Below, one piece after another: positions 24,993-34,553 of a stretch of 42,554 bases of DNA. The stretch comes from an uncultured Brachyspira sp. (GTDB taxonomy: Bacteria > Spirochaetota > Brachyspiria > Brachyspirales > Brachyspiraceae). The stretch is taken from assembly GCF_944390845.1 (NCBI RefSeq), contig NZ_CALXRM010000025.1, positions 1-42,554 of the forward strand, read 5' to 3'. The position numbers and the translations under genes are program-made. Position 1 is the stretch's first letter. Each line of letters opens with the position of its first letter. The notes beneath the pieces were generated by a model. The model was not told the origin of the DNA. It saw nothing but the letters and a program-made list of their open reading frames with translations, and searched no databases.

Positions 24993-25640
24993 ATGGATAA
25001 TATTATAATAGCACCATCAATACTTACAGCATCATTTACAAATTTGGAAGGAACTATCAGAGAGCTTGAAGAAGCAGGAAGCGATTATCTTCATTTGGAT
25101 ATTATGGACGGAGTATTTGTTCCTCAGATTACATTCGGAGCAAAAGTTGTTTCAGATATAAAAAAAGTAAGTAAAATACCTCTTGATGCACATCTTATGA
25201 TAGTTAATCCAGAAAAACATATAGATGATTTTGCTAAGGCAGGCTGTGATATTATAAGCGTTCATTTTGAGGGTAATATACATATTCATAGATTAATTTA
25301 TCAAATAAAAGCACATAATATAAAAGCTGGTATTGTACTTAATCCTCATACTAGAGTTGATGTTATAGAGCCTATTATTGATGATATTGATTATTTGCTT
25401 ATAATGAGTGTAAATCCTGGATTCGGCGGACAGAAATTCATTGAGTCATCTATAAAAAAAATAGAAGAAGCTAAAAAATTAATAGGTGATAGAGATATAA
25501 TTCTTGCAGTTGACGGCGGAGTTAATTTAAGAACTTGCGGTAAAGTATTAGAAGCAGGTGCAAATTTCCTTGTAGCTGGAAGTGCAATTATTGACAGCGA
25601 TAATAAAAAAGATACTATTAATAAATTGAGAGGAAATTAA
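24993..25640 (+). CDS. rpe: Ribulose-phosphate 3-epimerase
   Basis: Interconverts ribulose 5-phosphate and xylulose 5-phosphate in the pentose phosphate pathway. The 215-residue TIM barrel has the metal ligands His34 and Asp36 (LHLDIMDG), His67 (DAHLMI) and Asp174 (AVDGGV), with catalytic Asp36 and Asp174 in place, plus the phosphate-binding VNPGFGGQKF. I start at 24993, preceded by AAAGGA at 24981-24986; the longer frame from 24945 would translate part of the tandem repeat into a non-homologous N-terminus. The last array unit ends eight bases before the start codon, so the array lies in its 5' leader or promoter region. Confidence 0.95.
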   Translation: MDNIIIAPSILTASFTNLEGTIRELEEAGSDYLHLDIMDGVFVPQITFGAKVVSDIKKVSKIPLDAHLMIVNPEKHIDDFAKAGCDIISVHFEGNIHIHRLIYQIKAHNIKAGIVLNPHTRVDVIEPIIDDIDYLLIMSVNPGFGGQKFIESSIKKIEEAKKLIGDRDIILAVDGGVNLRTCGKVLEAGANFLVAGSAIIDSDNKKDTINKLRGN

Positions 25641-25724
25641 TTTTATAAAATATCCATAGAGCTGTTATTAATATTTATTAATTTAGTTTTGATATAAGTC
25701 TTATATAACATAAGAAAGGGAAAA

Positions 25725-27725
25725 ATGGAAGAATTAGATAATAACAATAAAAACGAAGAAGAAAAACAAAATGAAGATTCTCCAAAAGTATTTATAAATA
25801 ATGCTCAAATTCTTGAATCAGGTCAAATATTAATAACTCCTCCAAAACCAGATGAAAAAACTTTTGAAGATTGGAAAAGAACATCAAAAGAATATGCTGA
25901 TAAAGGCGAATATGAAAAAGCTATAGAAGCATATTTTAGAATACTTTGGACTGATCCTAATAATACAGAATATTGGGAGCATTTAAGTTATTTATATTTA
26001 AATGGCGGAAGATATAATGATGCAGTATATGCTATATCAGAATGTGTAAAATTATCTCCTAATAATCATAAATATCTATATAAGCTCAGCGGATTATATA
26101 TATTAAATGAGAATTATAAAGAAGCAGAAAATCATTTATTAAATGCCATAAGATTAGATGTTAATAATTATAAATATTTTCAAAGACTTGGAATAGTTTA
26201 TTATTGTATTAATCAATATGATAATGCTTTAAGTTTAATTATTAAATCTATAGAATTACGAAATGATGATTATAATAATTGGATTTTATTAGCTTATATT
26301 TATGATGCTAAGTGTGAATATGATGAAGCTATAAAATCTACATTAAAATATTTAGAGCATACAGAAAAAACAAATGAATGTTTTGCATATCAATATCTTT
26401 CTATACTATATATGAAAAATAAGCAGTATAATACGGCAATAGAAACATTATCAAAAAACTTAGATTTGTATCCTAATGATGATTTTAATTATAACTTGCT
26501 TGCAAATGTTTATATATTAACAAATCAATATAAAGAAGCTATAGAGGCAGCATCAAAAGCTATTGATTTAAATAAAGATAATGTTTGTAATTCGTATATA
26601 TTAGCTGAGGCATTTTATGAAAATAAAGATTATGATAAATCTATAGAAATATTATTGAATACATTAAAATTATTAAAAGACAATCACAAAGAAGAAAAAT
26701 TAATAAATATGAAATCTAGAAAATTAAAAAATAGAATAATTGAATTGAATGATAGATCTATAGAAGAGCTTTGTAAAAATTTAGATTTAGATGAAAAAAA
26801 TTATGATTATTATCATTTATTAGGAAAAGCATATAATAAGATTGGAGAGTATAATAAATCAATATGTTTTTTCTTATTAGCGTATGAATTAGATAATGAT
26901 AATATTTACAATCTTCATTGGATTGGTTCTACATACAATCAAAATAAAAATTATAATGCATCAATAAATTTTCTATTAAAAAATATAGATTTAAGCAGCA
27001 GCATTATAGATAGTTATTATTGGCTTTCTGATTCCTATTATAATATAGGTAAATATGATAAAGTTATAAAGAATTCATCAAAAATAGATAATTTAAAAAT
27101 ATATGATGACAATATAAAATACTTATCAATATTAGGAAAATCTTACTACAAATCAGAAAAATATGAAAAATCTTCTTCCATTTTATCGAAAGTTTTAGAA
27201 AAAGATGAAAACAATTTGGAGGTTTTAGCTTTATTAGGAAAATCATATAGTTCTATTAACAATCATAAAAAGGCAATAGAAATTTTTATTAAATATGATA
27301 GTTTAAATCCTAATGATACAGATAATTTAAAATCTTTATCAAAGTCATATTATGATATAGGAGAATATAATAATGCTATCAATATTTTTTTGAAATTAAC
27401 AGAATTACATCCAGATGAGGCAGAATATTGGTATTATTTAGGTAATTCATTGAAAAATACTAATCAAAATAAAGAAGCTAAAGAAGCATATAAAAAAGCT
27501 TTGAAAATAAATCCTTATAATCAAACATATAAAGAAGGCTTAAAAAGTGTAGGATCAAATTTTTTAAAGTATGCATATATTTGGGTAGCAATTTTGTTCA
27601 TTTTGGTTCTTATTGTATGCGGTATATTTTTATTTAAAGCAAAAGCTAATCTTGGTATGGCATTACCTTTATTTACAGTGATTTTTGTTCTAATGTTTAA
27701 GACAGTTTCATTATTAAAAAAATAG
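25725..27725 (+). CDS. Large TPR-repeat protein with C-terminal membrane anchor
   Basis: A 666-residue protein. After an acidic Asn-rich N-terminus (1-45) come about 15 tetratricopeptide repeats through residue 605, with the classical 'W..lG..y...g.y..Ai..y.kal.l.p.n' pattern (for example YWEHLSYLYLNGGRYNDAVY and YWYYLGNSLKNTNQNKEA). Two hydrophobic helices close the protein (about 616-636 and 642-662). No signal peptide, so the TPR domain most likely faces the cytoplasm with a tail anchor. It is probably a protein-assembly scaffold; partners unknown. AAGGG precedes the ATG. It stands alone between rpe and the rarD-like gene. Confidence 0.8.
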   Translation: MEELDNNNKNEEEKQNEDSPKVFINNAQILESGQILITPPKPDEKTFEDWKRTSKEYADKGEYEKAIEAYFRILWTDPNNTEYWEHLSYLYLNGGRYNDAVYAISECVKLSPNNHKYLYKLSGLYILNENYKEAENHLLNAIRLDVNNYKYFQRLGIVYYCINQYDNALSLIIKSIELRNDDYNNWILLAYIYDAKCEYDEAIKSTLKYLEHTEKTNECFAYQYLSILYMKNKQYNTAIETLSKNLDLYPNDDFNYNLLANVYILTNQYKEAIEAASKAIDLNKDNVCNSYILAEAFYENKDYDKSIEILLNTLKLLKDNHKEEKLINMKSRKLKNRIIELNDRSIEELCKNLDLDEKNYDYYHLLGKAYNKIGEYNKSICFFLLAYELDNDNIYNLHWIGSTYNQNKNYNASINFLLKNIDLSSSIIDSYYWLSDSYYNIGKYDKVIKNSSKIDNLKIYDDNIKYLSILGKSYYKSEKYEKSSSILSKVLEKDENNLEVLALLGKSYSSINNHKKAIEIFIKYDSLNPNDTDNLKSLSKSYYDIGEYNNAINIFLKLTELHPDEAEYWYYLGNSLKNTNQNKEAKEAYKKALKINPYNQTYKEGLKSVGSNFLKYAYIWVAILFILVLIVCGIFLFKAKANLGMALPLFTVIFVLMFKTVSLLKK

Positions 27726-27892
27726 TAAGTAATATTTGTTATTAAAAAACTTAAAAATAAACTCTTGTAATATCTACAAATAAGTTTCATAAAGTATAAG
27801 ATTGAATTTTTTATAAATATTTGAATTTAATATATTGAAAATATTTTTATTAAATTTTATTATTACCGTCAAAAAATATTTAGGATATATTG

Positions 27893-28750
27893 ATGTCAAA
27901 TAATAATAATAAATCTATTTTACTGGCTTCGACAGCGTATATAATATGGGGGCTTCTTCCTCTTTATTGGAAATCAGTTCAAAATTTTGATTCAGCTTTT
28001 GTTTTGGGAATCAGAGTTATAACTACTTTTATATTTACTTTAATAATTATAATATATAAAAAATCAAATCTGTATAGAGGTATTAAGCCTTTAATATCTA
28101 TAATAATAGCTGGAATTTTCTTAGGACTTAATTGGTATTTATATATTTATACTGTTAATTCAGGGCATGTTCTTGAGGCAGGACTAGCTTATTATATAGC
28201 ACCTATTTTAAGTATATTAGTAGGTATTATAGTTTTTAGAGAGAGAAAAACTCCATTGGAATATGCAGCAATTATTTTAATGTTTATAGGAATGATTTAT
28301 CAAACTATCACATTAGGCAGACCTCCTATAATGGCATTTTTTATAGGGCTTACTTTTTCAATATATGGTTTATTTAAAAAACTTACAATATATTCAAGTT
28401 GGGAAAGTTTATTTTTAGAAACAGCTGCTATATTAATTCCATCAATAATTTTAAGTACAATATATTTTCCTAAAACTTCTCAGCCTATTCATTCTTGGGT
28501 ATCATTGATGTTTGCAGGAGTTGCTACAGGAATACCTTTATATTTATATGCCAAAGCAGCTAAAGGACTTCAAGTTTCTACTCTTGGATTTCTACAATTC
28601 TTGCTTCCGTTTTTTGCTACTTTACTTGCAATTTTTGTTTATAAAGAAGAAGTTAATTTGAATAGAGCTATTACTTTGGGCATAATAATATTAGCTGCTG
28701 TTCTTTATGCTATATCTATATTTAAAAATTCTTCTAATAAAAATAATTAA
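27893..28750 (+). CDS. rarD: RarD-like EamA/DMT-family permease
   Basis: A 285-residue inner-membrane protein with ten predicted helices and two EamA halves. The N-terminal AYIIWGLLPLYWK and the mid-protein LNWYLYIYTVNSGHVLEAGLAYYIAPI pattern are characteristic of the RarD branch of drug/metabolite transporters. The substrate is unknown; RarD proteins are annotated as chloramphenicol-sensitivity proteins but this is weakly supported. I start at ATG 27893 with AGGA at 27882-27885; the TTG at 27890 is less likely. It ends in a bidirectional terminator. Confidence 0.85.
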   Translation: MSNNNNKSILLASTAYIIWGLLPLYWKSVQNFDSAFVLGIRVITTFIFTLIIIIYKKSNLYRGIKPLISIIIAGIFLGLNWYLYIYTVNSGHVLEAGLAYYIAPILSILVGIIVFRERKTPLEYAAIILMFIGMIYQTITLGRPPIMAFFIGLTFSIYGLFKKLTIYSSWESLFLETAAILIPSIILSTIYFPKTSQPIHSWVSLMFAGVATGIPLYLYAKAAKGLQVSTLGFLQFLLPFFATLLAIFVYKEEVNLNRAITLGIIILAAVLYAISIFKNSSNKNN

Positions 28751-28768
28751 GTATTATAGATAATATAA

Positions 28769-28804
28769 AAAAGCCTTAAGTAATTTTTCTTACCTAAGGC
28801 TTTT
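28769..28804. terminator. Bidirectional terminator after the rarD-like gene
   Basis: Stem AAAAGCCTTA/TAAGGCTTTT (28769-28778 with 28795-28804), one mismatch, then four more pairs (28780-28783 with 28790-28793) and T-runs on both strands. It serves the rarD-like gene and the opposing exported-protein gene. Confidence 0.85.
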
Positions 28805-28826
28805 ATAACTATTTTATATATATTAA

Positions 28827-29573
28827 TTATTTTTGTATTCTCTTTCTAAAATATCCTGATAAATCAACAGGAGTTTCCTCAAGCCAAGAAGACATAATAC
28901 ATTCGTATCTTCCTTTGCTTTTACTCAATTTGTATATTTGATATTCAACTCTGTCATTTCCGCCGTCAATGGTTTCTCTTGATTCTACTAGCATCTCATA
29001 TATTCCGTCACCGTCTATATCTTCAAATATATTATCCATTTGTGTTACTACGGAACTTTTCATAGAATTAATTTCTTTATAAAATGATATATCAGCAATG
29101 AATTTTATACTTGCACCATCTATTCTAAACATATACATATAAATATCTCTGTCTTTTCCATTTTCATTTATGATATAATATTTAATTATTCCAACTTCAT
29201 TTTTTTTGTCATAAAAGTTCTCTAAATCTACTGCAGTATTTTTACCGAATTTATCAGTACTGTATGAGAATTCTTCTTCTCCGTTATTGTATATGCAAAT
29301 TTTATTTCCCTGTGCTGAAGATATCAAAGCAATAAATTCATTTCCTTCAAATGGAAGAACATCAGCTATAACTATAGAATTTACTTTGTAGCCTTTAGAT
29401 TCTAAATTTTGTTTTAAATTTTCAGCTTGAGTATAATCATTATTATTTATATCATCACTTTTATAATATACAATATCTCCATTATTTGAAAGATTAAATA
29501 GACTTTCTACATCAATGGCATAAAGATTTATACTTAAAGCTAAAGAAGTTATAATTAATAATAATTTTTTCAT
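28827..29573 (-). CDS. Exported protein with calcium-loop-like motif
   Basis: A 248-residue protein with a clear signal peptide (MKKLLLIITSLALSINLYA, cleaved before IDVE). The mature part is strand-rich. A DIDGDGIYEMLVE segment near 190 resembles FG-GAP/EF-hand-like calcium loops found in beta-propeller or periplasmic proteins. No lipobox, so probably soluble periplasmic. I do not recognise the family. It lies 28 bases after another exported-protein gene on the same strand, so they form a two-gene operon. The Shine-Dalgarno is modest (CTGGA). Confidence 0.6.
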   Translation of the reverse strand: MKKLLLIITSLALSINLYAIDVESLFNLSNNGDIVYYKSDDINNNDYTQAENLKQNLESKGYKVNSIVIADVLPFEGNEFIALISSAQGNKICIYNNGEEEFSYSTDKFGKNTAVDLENFYDKKNEVGIIKYYIINENGKDRDIYMYMFRIDGASIKFIADISFYKEINSMKSSVVTQMDNIFEDIDGDGIYEMLVESRETIDGGNDRVEYQIYKLSKSKGRYECIMSSWLEETPVDLSGYFRKRIQK

Positions 29574-29601
29574 AAGTTTCCAGTCCGTAATTTTTTATTT
29601 T

Positions 29602-30255
29602 TTAAGAAGTTTTTATATCAACAAATTCTATTTCAGAATTTACCTTACCGTCAGAGCTTTTATATTTTATGATTTTTGGAATAATATAATCTTCTATACT
29701 TTCGTAGGTTATAGAAACATCATATATTTTAGATTTTTTATTATAATATTCAGCTTTTTCTATTAGCAAAGTTTCTTTATCTACTATGTATGTAATTGTG
29801 TAATTGCTGTTCTCGCCTTTTGCTCTCAATGTTATTTCATATTTATCTTTGTTTTCTTCAGCAGTTTCATAAGTGAATTTTTTTGATAATGAGGCATAAT
29901 CATCGCTTTCACCAACAATAGTATAAATACCAACCGTTTCTAATGCCCCATCAAAAACAGAAAACATATTTCTATAAAAACTATCAACATTTTCAAGTAC
30001 TAGGGTAGGTTTGCCGCCTTGAGAAAAAGTGAATTTTAATTTTATATCTTCTTTTGTTTTTGAGTAGCTTTTAGCAGGTATAGTATCAATTTGTCTTTGT
30101 ACTATTTTACCGTTTATATATGCTTCAATTTTTTTGGGATATATAGCAGAATATTTCTCTCTTATTTGTTCGTATAAAGATTCAAAGTTACTTGAAACAT
30201 CTTGCGAGTATGCTGTGATATATAATAAAATAAATATTAATATTATTTTTTTCAT
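29602..30255 (-). CDS. Exported protein resembling outer-membrane lipoprotein-sorting (LolA-like) proteins
   Basis: A 217-residue protein with signal peptide MKKIILIFILLYITAYSQ. The mature part has long amphipathic strands and the pattern 'k..y.i.L.ak....y.i.y.vdk.tlli.kaey......i.dv.i.Y......ip..i.y', similar to LolA/DUF4292-type proteins that bind lipid chains. The match is by shape only. I start at 30255, where AAGGA is well placed; the longer frame to 30297 adds a basic extension ahead of the signal peptide. It is the first gene of the two-gene minus operon. Confidence 0.6.
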   Translation of the reverse strand: MKKIILIFILLYITAYSQDVSSNFESLYEQIREKYSAIYPKKIEAYINGKIVQRQIDTIPAKSYSKTKEDIKLKFTFSQGGKPTLVLENVDSFYRNMFSVFDGALETVGIYTIVGESDDYASLSKKFTYETAEENKDKYEITLRAKGENSNYTITYIVDKETLLIEKAEYYNKKSKIYDVSITYESIEDYIIPKIIKYKSSDGKVNSEIEFVDIKTS

Positions 30256-30456
30256 AACTATCCTTTTTCTTATTCTCGTAAAATTTTTTATTAGCAATAA
30301 TAAAAAATAATATTATATTTTTTTTACAAATGTAATATTTTTCGTTTTTATTTAAATGATATATTTCATCTAATAATATAAGATAATTAAATTTTGTTGC
30401 TTTGTTTGCTGCTATGAATTTATGAAAATATAAAATGTTTTAGCAAAGCTGAAATC

Positions 30457-30485
30457 TTGACTTTAATCTTAAAGTTTGTTATACT
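30457..30485 (+). promoter_or_regulatory. Promoter of the 30529-33839 operon
   Basis: TTGACT (30457-30462), 17 bases, then TATACT (30480-30485). The transcript start is expected near 30492, giving a leader of about 37 bases. Confidence 0.75.
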
Positions 30486-30528
30486 TGCAGTATCAAAATA
30501 AAACAAATATAATTTATGGTAAGTATTT

Positions 30529-30834
30529 ATGAGCGAAGAACAAAATGAACAATTGTCAGAAACAGGTATTTATTGTGCTAATTGCAGATATTGCGTCTTG
30601 TTTAGAAAATCTAGCGGCATAGACGGCAATCAATATTTGCTAAGAGTAAAATGCACACAAGAACAATGGCGTAAAAAACTTGGAGAAGAAAAGATGTACA
30701 AGTATTTTACAGTTGCCAGAAGAACAGTGGAAAAGTGTGACGACTATAAGGAAATGGGAGATTTAAGAAGTTTCCTAAAAGCTTTACGCAAAAGTTTGCC
30801 TGTACGTGATGAAGTATATACTATAAAAAAATAG
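30529..30834 (+). CDS. Small cysteine-rich conserved-type protein
   Basis: A 101-residue cytoplasmic protein of unknown function. Cys16, Cys19, Cys22, Cys42 and Cys70 could bind zinc (CANCRYC is a compact ligand cluster). It is basic toward the C-terminus (KALRKSLPVRDEV). It is the first gene of a four-gene operon with a near-consensus promoter. Its TAG stop is followed at once by the next gene (12 bases to the chosen GTG). A nucleic-acid or ribosome-related role would suit the company of rsmA but is only a guess. Confidence 0.7.
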   Translation: MSEEQNEQLSETGIYCANCRYCVLFRKSSGIDGNQYLLRVKCTQEQWRKKLGEEKMYKYFTVARRTVEKCDDYKEMGDLRSFLKALRKSLPVRDEVYTIKK

Positions 30835-30845
30835 TGGAATTTTTG

Positions 30846-31280
30846 GTGAAAAAAAGTTTTGTTTTTTTAGTTGTACTTTTATTTTTACTAATTTCATGTG
30901 CCTCTGCTGTTAAAATATCTGTAGAGGAAGAGAGATACCCTAGAATAATAGCAGAGAAGGCTTATACTGAATTTGGTAATAAAAACTACAAAAAAGCTAT
31001 AGCATATTATCAATACATAATAGATAATTTTGATAGGGAAAATTATGCTAAAGATGTAGCTTGGGCCTATTATGAAATAGGTTTTTGTTATTACTATCAA
31101 AATAAGTATAAAGAAGCTTTAAATTATTTCGATATAGTTATAAATAATTTTACAGTTTTACCTCCTAGAATTCTGGCTCAGAAGGTTATGCAGGATATTT
31201 ACGATAAAAAGCCTAAATTAAAACCCGTAGAGATTATAGAAGAGGAAGTAGAAGTTATTGAAGAAAATATAGATTCATGA
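30846..31280 (+). CDS. TPR lipoprotein
   Basis: A 144-residue lipoprotein: signal peptide ending in lipobox LISC with Cys18 as the lipidation site, then about two tetratricopeptide-like repeats (RIIAEKAYTEFGNKNYKKAI; AWAYYEIGFCYYYQNKYKEA) and an acidic Glu/Val tail. The plan resembles a short BamD/YbgF-like outer-membrane-associated TPR protein, but it is too short to be BamD. I choose GTG 30846 with GTGGA upstream; GTG 30834, which overlaps the preceding stop as TAGTG, is an alternative adding four residues. It overlaps the next gene by 4 bases (ATGA). Confidence 0.7.
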   Translation: MKKSFVFLVVLLFLLISCASAVKISVEEERYPRIIAEKAYTEFGNKNYKKAIAYYQYIIDNFDRENYAKDVAWAYYEIGFCYYYQNKYKEALNYFDIVINNFTVLPPRILAQKVMQDIYDKKPKLKPVEIIEEEVEVIEENIDS

Positions 31281-33004
31281 TGAAAAAAGAACATAGCATA
31301 ACTACTAGACTTGTATTAGACTTCTTAATAATGAGTATTGTAAGTATAACCATAATACTCGTATTATATGTTTTATACTCTAGGGGGGCAGGTAGAGATT
31401 ATTCACTGTTTACTTATGTATTATTAAGTTTGATATTTTATAAAACTTATATGCCTTATATAATATCTTTATCTGTATATTTTGCTTTTTTCAAAGCTAA
31501 GTTCTTATATCAGGAAAGTGTATCTAAAGTTATAGCAGTACCTATTGCTACCATTGTATTAATGGTAGTTTTTTATGCTGTATATGATTATTCTTTTGTA
31601 AATATTTTTATCTCTACAGTAAGAAATCATAATGCTGAAAGAGATATGCAAGTATACTATGAATATGGTCTTAAGTTAAAAAATGAAGCTTATGAAAAAG
31701 CTAGAAATGAGTTTTTAAATGGTAATTTAGAAATGGCTTCATCTTTTGCAGAAGAAGCGTTATTTTATGATAAAAATGACGGAAATACTTTGCTTCTTAT
31801 AAAAGGTATTCAGGAAGAGAAAAGAAAGAAACATATTAGGCTTCATAAAACAGAAGTTGATAATATTAATAATTTGATAAAACAAGGTACAAGAGCATTT
31901 AGTTTATCAAATTATAATGAAGCATATAAGTATTTTGATAAAGTTGTATCATTAGATAAATATAATCCATTAGCATTATATTATATAAATAGAATAAGCA
32001 TAGCTAATAATGAGAAACCGCTTTATCATAGTACTACTACGGAAGAAGCTTCTACATACAGCAGATTATCAGAAATCATTACTCTTTATGAAACTGGAAG
32101 ATTATGGGAAGCTTATGATGGAATTTCTAAATTGTATATGGAAGCTCCTACAGTTGCAGAAGTAAATAACTATTATTCTATTATAAAAGATGCTATTAGC
32201 AGATACGATTTCTTTATAAAAGAAGCTAGAGAAATCAGAGAAGCATATATTAATAATCCTGCTATCTTACAATATTCTTCAGCATTGAATCATAATGGCA
32301 TCAATTTAATGGTGGATAAAAATATTTTATTATCATCAGCAAGCAGTGCTATTTTTAAAGATAGTTTTTATCTATTTGATATTTCTTTAATTAAATTAGA
32401 TGATGAATTGAAAATTATTTCATGCGAAGATTATATGTATGGAAAAATAGCTGATGTATTTAAAGGAACGAATAATAATAAAAATATAATTTTAAAAGGA
32501 CACTTTGATACTGTAAATAAAAATTATACATTTGATGATACAAATAGTATAATTATTCCTATATCTATATCAGATAATACTATAGATGTTATCAAAAATT
32601 ATGCAAGTTTAGAGTTAAAATATATAAATTTATCTGATTTATTTGTTTTGAGAAAAGAAATTACTAAATTTGGATATTCAGATAAAGATATAAATTTTGA
32701 ATTAATAACAAAAAGTATAGAACCTATAACATTTTTATTGTTATTTGTTATAATAGCTTATTATTCATTTAGATTTAGAATGTCAACTTGTACAGATTAT
32801 TTCCATATATATAATAGAGTTACTGGAGTAGTTGGTACATTGCTTTTAAGCTTAGTATTTAAAGTAATTGTAAGCTATATATCTATGCTTCTTGTTATGG
32901 TATCTCAAATTACTTTAAGTGTAATTATTATTATTGTTATAGCTTTGATATTGATATTAATAGTATTATTCCAAATGGCTAGAATTCCAAGAGATGTTAG
33001 ATAA
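31277..33004 (+). CDS. Multi-pass membrane protein with central TPR-like domain
   Basis: A 575-residue protein I do not recognise. Three N-terminal membrane helices (about 12-34, 43-70 and 83-105) are followed by a helical TPR-like region (115-260, for example GTRAFSLSNYNEAYKYFDKV), a strand-rich domain (330-460), and three C-terminal helices (about 483-500 and two between 510 and 570). The layout suggests an inner-membrane protein with a large extracytoplasmic or cytoplasmic middle domain. The start overlaps the lipoprotein stop (ATGA) and its end overlaps rsmA by 11 bases, so translation is chained. It may work with the TPR lipoprotein in envelope assembly. Confidence 0.65.
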   Translation: MMKKEHSITTRLVLDFLIMSIVSITIILVLYVLYSRGAGRDYSLFTYVLLSLIFYKTYMPYIISLSVYFAFFKAKFLYQESVSKVIAVPIATIVLMVVFYAVYDYSFVNIFISTVRNHNAERDMQVYYEYGLKLKNEAYEKARNEFLNGNLEMASSFAEEALFYDKNDGNTLLLIKGIQEEKRKKHIRLHKTEVDNINNLIKQGTRAFSLSNYNEAYKYFDKVVSLDKYNPLALYYINRISIANNEKPLYHSTTTEEASTYSRLSEIITLYETGRLWEAYDGISKLYMEAPTVAEVNNYYSIIKDAISRYDFFIKEAREIREAYINNPAILQYSSALNHNGINLMVDKNILLSSASSAIFKDSFYLFDISLIKLDDELKIISCEDYMYGKIADVFKGTNNNKNIILKGHFDTVNKNYTFDDTNSIIIPISISDNTIDVIKNYASLELKYINLSDLFVLRKEITKFGYSDKDINFELITKSIEPITFLLLFVIIAYYSFRFRMSTCTDYFHIYNRVTGVVGTLLLSLVFKVIVSYISMLLVMVSQITLSVIIIIVIALILILIVLFQMARIPRDVR

Positions 33005-33839
33005 TTTATACTCAAAAAAAGAAGTAATAGAATATTTAAAAGATAAATCTATATTTCCAAACAAAAATAGAGGTCAAAATTTTTTATGCGATAGAAATAT
33101 AGCATATAATATAGCATCTACAGTTCCAGAAAATTATTCAATAGGTGAATTTGCTTTAGAAATAGGCGGAGGACTTGGAGCTTTAAGTAATATGCTTGTT
33201 GACATATATAAAGAAAATTTGACTATAGTAGAATATGATAATGCTTTATATAATCATTTAATAGAGAAATTTCAAAATATTAATATAATTCATAAAGATA
33301 TACTTACTGTTGATATTTCAAATTCAGAAAATAAATATGATGTTTATGGAAATATACCATATAATATAGCAAGCCCAATAATGGAGTGGCTTTTAGAAAA
33401 ATCTTACGGTAAATGGAATTATGCTGTTTTTATGGTTCAAAGCGACTTTGCAAATAGATTGATAGCCAAAGAAAATACAGAGGATTATTCTTCTTTAACT
33501 TTATTTGCTAATTTTATGTCAACTATAAAATTGGAATATAATGTTTCCAAAGATGTTTTTTATCCTATACCAAAAGTTACATCGTCTATTATAAGTGTAG
33601 TACCTAAAGAAGTTGATGTTAATATGATAGAAATATTCAAATCTTTATCAAAAACTTTATTTCATAATAGAAGAAAAACAATAAAAAATAACTTTGTTAA
33701 TTCACCTTATTTAAATATAGATAAAAAATATGCTGATGAAATATTAAAGAAAGCCAATATAGATGGAAATATAAGAGGTGAAACTTTACATATAGATAAA
33801 GTTAAAGAATTAGCTTCTATATTACTTGAATATATTTAA
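32994..33839 (+). CDS. rsmA: 16S rRNA (adenine-N6,N6)-dimethyltransferase RsmA (KsgA)
   Basis: Dimethylates two adjacent adenines in the 3' terminal helix of 16S rRNA during small-subunit maturation, using S-adenosylmethionine. The 281-residue protein has the family N-terminus NRGQNFLCD, the SAM loop ALEIGGGLGALS (54-65) and the catalytic NIPYNIASP (120-128). The C-terminal FHNRRKTIKNN is typical. Overlap by 11 bases with the upstream membrane-protein gene indicates translational coupling. Its stop codon overlaps the stop of the opposing gene (33836-33839). Confidence 0.95.
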   Translation: MLDNLYSKKEVIEYLKDKSIFPNKNRGQNFLCDRNIAYNIASTVPENYSIGEFALEIGGGLGALSNMLVDIYKENLTIVEYDNALYNHLIEKFQNINIIHKDILTVDISNSENKYDVYGNIPYNIASPIMEWLLEKSYGKWNYAVFMVQSDFANRLIAKENTEDYSSLTLFANFMSTIKLEYNVSKDVFYPIPKVTSSIISVVPKEVDVNMIEIFKSLSKTLFHNRRKTIKNNFVNSPYLNIDKKYADEILKKANIDGNIRGETLHIDKVKELASILLEYI

Positions 33840-34387
33840 TTATTAGTGTTATTTTCTAATATTCTTACTGAATTTATAATATTATTTATTTCTTTATCAT
33901 CTTTTTTACTGTTAGCATTATACATACACATTATTTGAAGCAGTGCATTATCATGAAGCATTAAAAAAGACTTATGATATGTTTTATTTGGGCCATAATA
34001 AAAACTGAGTAAAATTTGATAGGAGTTTTCATATCCTTCTACTGGGCCTTCATTAACTATCTGAAATTCTTGTATTGCCTTGTTGTTTCGTAGTCCATCT
34101 ATTACTGTGTTTCTTGCATTTTCCAAACTTACTCTTCCGCTGTAAGCTAGTTTATATTTTATATATACTACAGTATATATAGCTGTTTTTCTTTCAACTC
34201 CATAAGATTCACTAAATTCCACAGAATTATCAACAGCAACAGTGTTATCTAAAAAACCTTTTTTAAAATCTTTTGGAATATCTACAGTTATATCATTAAA
34301 TGTTATAGTTGTATTTTGAGCTTTGCATGCATATATAGGCAATATTAATATGCTAATTATAAAAATAATAATTATATTTTTCATCAT
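33836..34387 (-). CDS. Small exported protein
   Basis: A 183-residue protein with a hydrophobic signal segment (MKNIIIIFIISILILPIYA) followed by Cys; IYAC could be a relaxed spirochaetal lipobox. The mature part looks like an alpha/beta sandwich with the pattern 'f.d.tvdiPkdfk', followed by 'y....y.v..i.y', resembling small PsbP/DUF1795-type periplasmic proteins. Assignment is weak. Two adjacent ATGs (34387, 34384) lack a clear Shine-Dalgarno. Its stop codon overlaps that of rsmA on the other strand, leaving no room for a terminator. Confidence 0.6.
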   Translation of the reverse strand: MMKNIIIIFIISILILPIYACKAQNTTITFNDITVDIPKDFKKGFLDNTVAVDNSVEFSESYGVERKTAIYTVVYIKYKLAYSGRVSLENARNTVIDGLRNNKAIQEFQIVNEGPVEGYENSYQILLSFYYGPNKTYHKSFLMLHDNALLQIMCMYNANSKKDDKEINNIINSVRILENNTNN

Positions 34388-34553
34388 ATATTTATTATAT
34401 ACTATTAATGTATTTTTTAAAGTGTAAAATTTATTATATTATTATTTTTTTAGAAAAATTAAAAAATTATTTTTACATTACTCTATAATTTTTTATATTT
34501 ATATTATAAAATTTTATGATTAATAAGTGTAAATTTGAATAAAGGAAGTATTA

